This document shows, one piece after another, positions 6,905 through 12,623 of a stretch of DNA of 12,623 nt. This DNA is from Desulfuromonadaceae bacterium. Lineage in GTDB: Bacteria; Desulfobacterota; Desulfuromonadia; Geobacterales; Pseudopelobacteraceae. The position numbers and the translations under genes are program-made. The notes under the pieces are model-generated. The model saw only the letters and a list, made by a program, of their open reading frames with translations, made no database searches and had not been told where the DNA came from. Location: contig JAQUCQ010000055.1 of the NCBI GenBank assembly GCA_028686145.1, positions 1 to 12,623 on the forward strand, read 5' to 3'. Numbering within the stretch: position 1 is the first letter of the stretch; each line of letters begins with the position of its first letter.

Positions 6905-9392
6905 TGAGAATGCACCATCATCCTCACCTTCTGCCCAGTTGATGGCCATTGAGGTCATTTCGGAACTGCTGGTGTCAACATCACCACACAAGCTGGGTGA
7001 GGCACTGACTGGACATCTGCGCGAATTGAGCGGCGCAAAAACAGTGATGGTTCTTGCCCATCGGCTTGAGTCTGCGACTGATGAACTGCTACATGTCAGT
7101 CCATTACGCAGGGCCGGACTATTCTCTCCACAGGAACTCGGCGTGTTTTCCTTTGCAAAAAATCCTGAAGAGCTTCCGCTCTTGCCGGATGAGCTTCCGG
7201 CAGCTCATCCATTGAAATCGATACTGCTGGATGCCGGCATTCAATCCATGGCGCGCTTTCCGTTGCATGCAGGCGGGGGGTTGGTCGGTCTGCTGCTGTT
7301 CTTTGATTTGCCCGGAGTTGATCGTATTGCTGAAATAAAACATATAGTTAATCTCCTTGCTCCTCCAATAGGGCTTGCCCTTAAAAACGCGCTTGCTTTT
7401 CAACAAATAGAACAATTGACCCGTGAATTGGAACGACGGGTTGAAGAGCGTACAGCGGAGCTCCAGGAGTCGCAGGCGTTTTTCCAGACAGCCATCAATA
7501 GTTCGCCCATTCCCATCATGATTCACAATGAAGATGACGAGGTACTACAACTGAGCAAAGGCTGGACGGATCTCTCCGGTTACACTCCGGAAGATATTCC
7601 AACACTTGCTGACTGGACGGAACGGGCTTACGGCGAAAGAGCTGGAAGTAAGAAAGAGTATATTGACAACCTTTTTAATATTTATCAGACCATTCACAAT
7701 GGAGAATGGTTAGTAACCGCCAAAGACGGCTCAATCAGAATCTGGGATTTCCAGTCAACGCCGTTAGGAACGATACGTGGAGGCAAGCGTGTTCTTCTCA
7801 GCATGGCAACAGATATTACAGAACGCAAGCGGACCGAGAGGGAATTGCAAGAGAGAGAATATGAGCTTGAAGAAGCGCAGTTTCTTGCAGGCACCGGAAG
7901 TTGGACCTACGATCCGGTTACCCGCAAGTTTCTCTGGTCAAAAGGAATGTTTCACATCTGGGGCCTGGATCCAACGCGTGGTCTGTTCCCTGTCGAAGAT
8001 TTTCAAAAATATATACACCCGGACGATTATCCACAGTTTGATGCTGCTTTACATGAAGCACTTGAGCACGGTATACCGTACAACTTGGAGCTGCGAATCA
8101 ATCGCCCTGACGACAGTGAAAGAACAATCATTACCATTTGTGACCCTCAGTGCGATACGGCAGGTACTGTTGTTAAACTGAGAGGCACCAACCAGGATAT
8201 CACCGAGCGCAAGCGTGCCGAAGAGGAGAAAACGAAGCTCGAAAGCCAGCTTCAGCAATCCCAGAAAATGGAATCAATCGGGCGTTTGGCCGGTGGTGTA
8301 GCTCATGATTTCAACAACATGCTGACGGTCATCCTTGGTCATGCCCAATTGGGTCTGATGCATTTGGAACCGACCAACCGCGTATGCGCCGACCTTAAAG
8401 AAATAAGCAAATCAGCGGAACGTTCTGCCGAACTCACGCGACAATTACTTGCCTTTGCCCGTAAACAGACTGTTGAACCGAAAGTGCTGGATCTGAACAT
8501 TACCGTAATGGAGATGTTCAAAATGCTGCAGCGTCTTATTGGTGAGGACATTCATATCGTGTGGCAGCCGGCACCCGAACTCTGGAAGGTCAAGATTGAC
8601 CCTTCCCAAATTGACCAGATCCTGGTCAACTTGTGCGTAAATGCTCGGGACGCCATCGACGGTACCGGCTGGATCACTATCGAAATAGAAAACAGCACTA
8701 TTGATATGGAGTACTGTGCTGCCAATCTCGAAGCAACGCCCGGAGAATATATCCGGCTCACGGTAAGCGACGATGGTGGTGGAATGGACAAGGAAACGCT
8801 TGTTCACATTTTTGAACCGTTTTATACGACTAAAGAGCTGGGCAAGGGAACCGGTCTTGGCCTGCCCACGGTGTACGGCATTGTCAAACAGAATAACGGC
8901 TTCATAAACCTCTACAGTGAACCGGGCCAGGGGACGACATTCTCGATTTATCTTCCCCGGTATGAAGAAGGTGTGAGCGGCAAAATGCCGGAGGCTGAAG
9001 TTACGAAGCTGCTCTTGAGGGGACACGAGACTATACTTCTGGTTGAAGACGAACCGGCTATTTTGAACATAACCGCCCTGATGCTTGAAAAGCAGGGCTA
9101 CAATGTTTTGGCAGCACACTCTCCCGGTGAAGCCATTCAAATGGCTCGCGTACACGTTGGGGATATTATGCTGCTCATGACCGATGTAATCATGCCGGAG
9201 ATGGATGGCCGGGAGCTGGCAAATAACATCCTTTTACTCTATCCCCATATAAAGCGCCTGTTCATGTCGGGATATACGGCTGACGTTATCACCCACCACG
9301 GAGTACTGGAAGAAGGGGCATGTTTCATTCAAAAGCCGTTCACGTTGCCTGATATTGCCGCGAAGGTGCGGGAAATACTGGATAGAAAATAG
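6894..9392 (+). CDS. soluble hybrid histidine kinase (GAF-PAS-PAS-HisKA-HATPase-REC)
   Basis: This 832-residue sensor kinase has no membrane segments, so it should sense a cytoplasmic signal. In order: a GAF-like domain (about 15-165), a coiled coil (170-195), a PAS domain (195-312, ending in the PAC motif ATDITERKR), a second PAS_3-like domain (325-440, with GSWTYD and TNQDITERKR), HisKA with GGVAHDFNNML (467-477, phospho-acceptor His471), HATPase with CVNARDA (581-587), SDDGGGMD (625-632), FEPFYTTKELGKGTGLGL (640-657), and a C-terminal receiver (712-830) with acidic pair E718/D719, phospho-acceptor Asp764 in TDVIMPEMDG, Ser792 and Lys814 in QKPF. All catalytic residues are present, so it should be active. 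GAGGTG just before the ATG acts as ribosome site inside the DUF1638 gene. The operon position links it to the corrinoid module. No DNA-binding partner regulator is nearby, so phosphoryl groups may go to an unlinked phosphotransfer protein or regulator. Confidence 0.93.
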   Translation: MKNNENAPSSSPSAQLMAIEVISELLVSTSPHKLGEALTGHLRELSGAKTVMVLAHRLESATDELLHVSPLRRAGLFSPQELGVFSFAKNPEELPLLPDELPAAHPLKSILLDAGIQSMARFPLHAGGGLVGLLLFFDLPGVDRIAEIKHIVNLLAPPIGLALKNALAFQQIEQLTRELERRVEERTAELQESQAFFQTAINSSPIPIMIHNEDDEVLQLSKGWTDLSGYTPEDIPTLADWTERAYGERAGSKKEYIDNLFNIYQTIHNGEWLVTAKDGSIRIWDFQSTPLGTIRGGKRVLLSMATDITERKRTERELQEREYELEEAQFLAGTGSWTYDPVTRKFLWSKGMFHIWGLDPTRGLFPVEDFQKYIHPDDYPQFDAALHEALEHGIPYNLELRINRPDDSERTIITICDPQCDTAGTVVKLRGTNQDITERKRAEEEKTKLESQLQQSQKMESIGRLAGGVAHDFNNMLTVILGHAQLGLMHLEPTNRVCADLKEISKSAERSAELTRQLLAFARKQTVEPKVLDLNITVMEMFKMLQRLIGEDIHIVWQPAPELWKVKIDPSQIDQILVNLCVNARDAIDGTGWITIEIENSTIDMEYCAANLEATPGEYIRLTVSDDGGGMDKETLVHIFEPFYTTKELGKGTGLGLPTVYGIVKQNNGFINLYSEPGQGTTFSIYLPRYEEGVSGKMPEAEVTKLLLRGHETILLVEDEPAILNITALMLEKQGYNVLAAHSPGEAIQMARVHVGDIMLLMTDVIMPEMDGRELANNILLLYPHIKRLFMSGYTADVITHHGVLEEGACFIQKPFTLPDIAAKVREILDRK

Positions 9393-9410
9393 GGCAATTA
9401 CGCATGGATT

Positions 9411-9450
9411 CGAAACAAAAACGGCCTCCGGAATGTATATCCGGAGGCCG
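9411..9450 (-). terminator. intrinsic terminator between kinase and htpG genes
   Basis: A perfect 11-bp stem, CGGCCTCCGGA (9422-9432) with TCCGGAGGCCG (9440-9450), encloses the loop ATGTATA. On the minus strand it is followed by TTTTTGTTTC (9421-9412), giving a standard Rho-independent terminator for htpG. On the plus strand the T-run is poor, so termination of the kinase operon here is less certain. Confidence 0.85.
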
Positions 9451-9479
9451 TGCTGCATTGTTAAACTGCCGTCAGCTAC

Positions 9480-11414
9480 TTACTGGGCAGCTTTAACCAT
9501 CAGGTCACTTACCAGCTTTGTGAAACGGAGCGGATCCTTAATTGTCGATCCTTCAGTCAGGAGTGCCTGATCATAGAGCAGGTCGGCATAGTCTGCCAGC
9601 GCCGCTGCCGAGGCATCTTTCTCGTGGATTGATGCCATGGTCTTCAAAATGGCGTGGTCAGGGTTCAGCTCCAGGATTCGTTTTGAATCCGGGACGGTCT
9701 GGTTCATTGCTTTCATGATGCGTTCCATGTTGGCGTTCATGCCGTACTCATCGGCAACCAGGCAGCAGGCGCTGTCAGTCAGGCGGTTGGAGAAGCGAAC
9801 TTCCTTGACCTTGTCCTTCAGGCGATCGCTCATCAGGGAAATCAGGTCACTGAACTCCTTCTGGGCCTCTTCGCGTTTCTTTTCCTTTACCTGTTTCTCT
9901 TCGTCGCTATCCAGGCTGATGTCGCCGCGGTCAACCGCTTTGAGGTGCTTTTCATCATATTCGGTCAGCGACTGGACAACCCACTCATCGACCGGATCGG
10001 TCAGGAACAACACTTCATATCCCTTGGCGCGGAAGGCCTCAAGATGCGGTGATTGATCCAGAGTTTCGCGACTGGCGCCGGTGATGTAATAAATATCTTT
10101 CTGTCCATCCGGCATTCTGCCAACGTACTCTTTCAGGGAAACAAATGAGCCCGCCTCGGTTGAGGTGCTTTCAAACAGGACCAGTTCCTGCAGCTTTTCC
10201 TTGTTGGCGTAGTCAAAGTGCATCCCTTCCTTGATGACCTGGCCGAACTCTTTCCAGAACGTCACGTATTCATCGAAGTTTTGCTCCTTAACTTCAAGCA
10301 GTGTCGAGAGAATCTTGCCGACAAGACTCTTCTGGATCCGCTTGATCTGGACATCTTCCTGCAGGACTTCGCGGGAGACATTGAGCGGCAGGTCGGATGA
10401 ATCAACAACGCCCTTGACGAAACGGAGGTAGTCCGGGATCAGCTCTTCACACTTGTCGCTGATAAAAACGCGGCGCACGTACAGCTGCAGACCTTTCTTG
10501 CGGTCATTCATGAACATGTCGAACGGTTTCTTGGCCGGCAGATAGAGCAGTGCCTTGAATTCACTGGCTCCTTCGGCGGAGAAGTGGATCGTACGGAACG
10601 GTGCGTCGTAATCATGAGAGACATGCTTGTAGAATTCGGTGTATTCCTCTTCTGTGACGTCGCTCTTGGCGCGGGTCCAGATGGCTTTCATCGAGTTCAG
10701 TGTTTCCTCTTCAGTCTTGTCGATAGTGCCGGCACCCTCAATCTCCTTGCCGTCGGCATCTTTCACTGTCTCTGAGCGGCTAACATCCATGACAACCGGA
10801 TACTGGATGTAGTCGGAGTATTTCTTGACGATTGAGCGGATTTTCCATTCATCCAGATAAGTCTTAAACTCTTCCTTAAGATGCAGCGTGATCTCGGTGC
10901 CGCGCTGCTCTTTGCTGCACTCTTCAACCGTATAGCTGCCATCGCCGGCAGATTCCCAGCGGCAGCCGTCTGTAATTGCGCCCCCTTTGCGGGTTTCCAT
11001 AGTTACGCGGTCAGCTACCATGAAAGAGGCATAAAAACCGACGCCGAACTGCCCGATCATTTCAGGATTATCACTGGCGGCCTTTTCTTTCAGTGACTGC
11101 ATGAACGCCTTGGTGCCGGAGCGGGCAATGGTGCCGATGTTTTCTTCAACTTCAGCCATGTTCATACCGATGCCGTTGTCACGGATAACAAGTGTGCCAG
11201 CCTCTTTGTCCGGAATCAGTTTGATCTTCCAGTCGCTGTTTCCTTCAAGAAGTGATTCATCGGAATGTGATTCAAAGCGAATTTTGTCGATAGCATCGGA
11301 AGCGTTGGAAATCAGCTCGCGGAGAAAGATGTCTTTGTTAGAATAGAGTGAGTGGATTACCAGATCGAGCAATTGCTGCACTTCGGTCTGGAACTGTTTG
11401 GTGGTCTTGGACAT
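9480..11414 (-). CDS. htpG: chaperone HtpG (bacterial Hsp90)
   Basis: This is a 644-residue ATP-dependent Hsp90-type chaperone that acts as a cytoplasmic dimer in folding or remodelling client proteins, especially under stress. The N-terminal GHKL ATPase domain shows the start MSKTTKQFQTEVQQLLDLVI, LRELISNASDAIDKIRF (31-47, with Glu33 and Asn37), DNGIGM (79-84), IGTIARSGTKAF (93-104) and GQFGVGFYASFMVADRV (121-137). The middle domain includes YVRRVFISDKCEELIPDYLR and LPLNVSREVLQEDVQIKRIQ. The C-terminal dimer domain ends in VSDLMVKAAQ, without a eukaryotic MEEVD tail. The frame stays open upstream to a codon at 11537, but the start is placed at 11414 because the conserved N-terminus begins there and AAGGAG lies just before it. 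The gene is monocistronic as seen here, ends at a strong terminator, and is divergent from the S1-domain gene. Confidence 0.97.
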   Translation of the reverse strand: MSKTTKQFQTEVQQLLDLVIHSLYSNKDIFLRELISNASDAIDKIRFESHSDESLLEGNSDWKIKLIPDKEAGTLVIRDNGIGMNMAEVEENIGTIARSGTKAFMQSLKEKAASDNPEMIGQFGVGFYASFMVADRVTMETRKGGAITDGCRWESAGDGSYTVEECSKEQRGTEITLHLKEEFKTYLDEWKIRSIVKKYSDYIQYPVVMDVSRSETVKDADGKEIEGAGTIDKTEEETLNSMKAIWTRAKSDVTEEEYTEFYKHVSHDYDAPFRTIHFSAEGASEFKALLYLPAKKPFDMFMNDRKKGLQLYVRRVFISDKCEELIPDYLRFVKGVVDSSDLPLNVSREVLQEDVQIKRIQKSLVGKILSTLLEVKEQNFDEYVTFWKEFGQVIKEGMHFDYANKEKLQELVLFESTSTEAGSFVSLKEYVGRMPDGQKDIYYITGASRETLDQSPHLEAFRAKGYEVLFLTDPVDEWVVQSLTEYDEKHLKAVDRGDISLDSDEEKQVKEKKREEAQKEFSDLISLMSDRLKDKVKEVRFSNRLTDSACCLVADEYGMNANMERIMKAMNQTVPDSKRILELNPDHAILKTMASIHEKDASAAALADYADLLYDQALLTEGSTIKDPLRFTKLVSDLMVKAAQ

Positions 11415-11456
11415 AATTGGTGCGTCTCCTTCGATGTGATGGAATCTGATAGCGCC

Positions 11457-11486
11457 AACATAATCATAATTGATCAGGTTTTCAAG
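11457..11486 (-). promoter_or_regulatory. candidate htpG promoter with a heat-shock-like -35 element
   Basis: On the minus strand, CTTGAAA (11486-11480) matches the -35 box of RpoH promoters. Read as sigma-70, TTGAAA is followed after 17 bases by TATGTT (11462-11457). A clear RpoH-type CCCCAT -10 was not found at the right spacing. Transcription starting near 11450 would give a short leader carrying AAGGAG (11431-11426). Confidence 0.4.
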
Positions 11487-11533
11487 GGGGGCATGCAAAA
11501 AACCGTATTCAGTAAACTTCAGGCAGTATCTAT

Positions 11534-11561
11534 ACACAATTGATTATAGATTCAATTGTGT
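11534..11561. promoter_or_regulatory. perfect 10-bp inverted repeat in the htpG/S1 divergent region
   Basis: ACACAATTGA (11534-11543) and TCAATTGTGT (11552-11561) are exact reverse complements separated by TTATAGAT. The element overlaps the best plus-strand promoter, so it looks like an operator for a dimeric regulator. It does not match the CIRCE heat-shock element. Confidence 0.45.
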
Positions 11562-11567
11562 TATAGT
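11540..11567 (+). promoter_or_regulatory. candidate promoter of the S1-domain gene
   Basis: TTGATT (11540-11545) and TATAGT (11562-11567) are 16 bases apart and match sigma-70 hexamers at four and five of six positions. Transcription would start near 11574, leaving a leader of about 70 bases with AGAGGAG (11625-11631) ten bases before the ATG. Confidence 0.4.
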
Positions 11568-11641
11568 TCAGTGCCATTCAAACCGGTACCGGAAACTAAT
11601 AATTTGAACTACATTTTTATGGTAAGAGGAGTGGGGGGTAT

Positions 11642-12623
11642 ATGAAAAGTAAGCATGATATTGATGACGATGACATGATTGAAGAAACCGAAGAAGCTGA
11701 TGACGGCAGCTTTGCCGCGCTGTTTGAACAGGACGGCAAACAGGACCAGAGATGGCTGGAACCGGGGCAGAAGCTGACTGGTAAGGTTTTGAAAATCGGT
11801 AACGAATGGATCTTTATGGATACCGGCCAGAAAGGGGAGGGAGTCATCGAGCGGAAGGAATTCCTCGATATTGACGGCAATCTCACCGTAAAAGAAGGCG
11901 ATGTCATCGCCGCTTATTTCCTTTCTTCAAGCCATGGTGAGATGCGCTTTACGACCCGGCTTGGCGGCGGCGCCTCCGGCAGTACTCAACTGGAACAGGC
12001 GTGGCAGGCAGGAGTGCCGGTGGAAGGGGTCGTGGAAAAAGAAATCAAGGGTGGCTATGAGATAAAACTGGGAGGGACAGCCCGCGCATTCTGTCCGTAT
12101 TCCCAGATAGCGCTCCGGCGCGTTGAAAACCCGGAGGCGCTGATCGGCACCCGTTTGACGTTCAGGATCAGCGAATATGCAGAAAACGGCCGTAATATCA
12201 TTGTATCCCGACGTGCTCTGCTTGAAGAGGAACAACGACGGTTGAAAGAAGAAGTGCAGGCTGGTATCAGCGAGGGTATGACTGTCGCTGGAACGGTAAT
12301 TTCATTGCAGGATTATGGCGCATTTATCGATATTGGCGGCCTGGAAGGGCTGCTTCCGATATCCGAAATCGGGTGGAGCAGGGTCAAGGATGTTCGCGAA
12401 GTATTGACTGTTGGCCAGCAAGTGAAGGTCGTCATCAAATCTATCGATCCGGAAAAGGATCGAATCTCCCTCAGTATCAAGGATACTCTGGCTGACGCGT
12501 GGGACCATGTGCCTGCCAAGTTCCCGGAAGGCTCATTTCATACCGGGACGGTTGCCCGTCTCGATACTTTCGGCGCGTTTGTTACGTTGAGCGATGGTGT
12601 GGATGGACTGCTTCATATCTCGA
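11642..12623 (+). CDS. S1-domain RNA-binding protein (ribosomal S1-like), 3'-truncated
   Basis: The frame is open from the ATG at 11642 to the window edge, giving 327 residues. It begins with a very acidic leader (DIDDDDMIEETEEADD, residues 6-21) and then S1/OB-fold repeats. Repeat 1 is divergent (about 42-105, GQKLTGKVLKIGNEWIFMDT). Repeat 2 covers about 125-192 (VPVEGVVEKEIKGGYEIKL, ending NIIVSRRALLEEE). Repeat 3 is canonical (212-282, GTVISLQDYGAFIDIGGLEG and DRISLSIKD). Repeat 4 begins near 297 (GTVARLDTFGAFVTL, GLLHIS) and runs off the window. Bacterial S1 proteins bind mRNA and help initiate translation; shorter S1-domain proteins can act as translation or RNA-decay factors. The acidic leader and probable four-domain layout suggest an S1 paralogue rather than the main six-domain ribosomal protein S1. 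This is not certain because the 3' end is missing. Confidence 0.88.
   Translation, partial: MKSKHDIDDDDMIEETEEADDGSFAALFEQDGKQDQRWLEPGQKLTGKVLKIGNEWIFMDTGQKGEGVIERKEFLDIDGNLTVKEGDVIAAYFLSSSHGEMRFTTRLGGGASGSTQLEQAWQAGVPVEGVVEKEIKGGYEIKLGGTARAFCPYSQIALRRVENPEALIGTRLTFRISEYAENGRNIIVSRRALLEEEQRRLKEEVQAGISEGMTVAGTVISLQDYGAFIDIGGLEGLLPISEIGWSRVKDVREVLTVGQQVKVVIKSIDPEKDRISLSIKDTLADAWDHVPAKFPEGSFHTGTVARLDTFGAFVTLSDGVDGLLHIS

Noticed and set aside
8445..9155. Antisense frame of 236 codons opposite the kinase gene
   Set aside because: The plus strand encodes unmistakable HATPase and receiver motifs here. The antisense product shows no domain.
11415..11537. 41-residue N-terminal extension of HtpG
   Set aside because: HtpG proteins begin at the MSKTTKQF-type sequence, a ribosome site precedes 11414, and the extension overlaps promoter-like elements.
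11534..11561. CIRCE (HrcA) element at htpG
   Set aside because: The inverted repeat has arms ACACAATTGA, not TTAGCACTC, and an 8-base rather than 9-base spacer.
11583..11592. Palindrome CCGGTACCGG in the S1 gene leader
   Set aside because: A 10-bp self-complementary word with no spacer and no extension; it may be chance.

Overview
The window looks like chromosomal DNA of a Desulfuromonadia/Geobacter-type bacterium. This is an inference from gene types: a Geobacter-style OmpA barrel plus peptidoglycan-binding domain, a corrinoid methyl-transfer module, a multi-domain hybrid kinase, HtpG, and an acidic multi-S1-domain protein. No rRNA, tRNA, CRISPR array, insertion sequence or phage gene was found. 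Base composition varies by eye. The first gene is GC-rich, about 1.75-4.58 kb is clearly AT-richer, and the rest is intermediate.

Layout. (1) 2-1726, plus: the 3' part of a large protein whose N-terminal part looks like the TraB/ChaN (Tiki) superfamily, with a C-terminal half I do not recognise. (2) 1843-3217, minus: a damaged OmpA-family gene. It keeps the last barrel strands, the OmpA domain and a long Ig-like tail, but lacks its 5' part and has a one-base frameshift between barrel and OmpA domain. (3) 3355-4224, plus: an EamA/DMT-family transporter. (4) 4225-4587: an AT-rich non-coding stretch with palindromes, promoter-like hexamers and a terminator-like hairpin. (5) 4588-9392, plus: a tightly packed four-gene operon encoding a corrinoid protein, a URO-D/MtaA-like protein, a DUF1638 protein and a soluble GAF-PAS-PAS-HisKA-HATPase-REC hybrid histidine kinase. 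(6) A strong hairpin at 9422-9450 between convergent genes. (7) 9480-11414, minus: htpG. (8) A divergent promoter region with a perfect 10-bp inverted repeat. (9) 11642 to the window end, plus: a truncated S1-domain RNA-binding protein.

The most interesting part is the four-gene operon. The corrinoid protein has the B12-ligand motif DFHSLG. The URO-D protein lacks the His-x-Cys...Cys zinc ligands of MtaA/MtbA/CmuA. It also appears to have lost its ATG: an ideal Shine-Dalgarno sits before an in-frame ATA that overlaps the upstream stop, and the residues from that ATA look like the normal family N-terminus. DUF1638 proteins are known companions of corrinoid methyltransferases, and here one overlaps the kinase gene. 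I infer a cytoplasmic corrinoid methyl-transfer module coupled to signalling. Its substrate, methyl acceptor and output regulator are not visible in the window.
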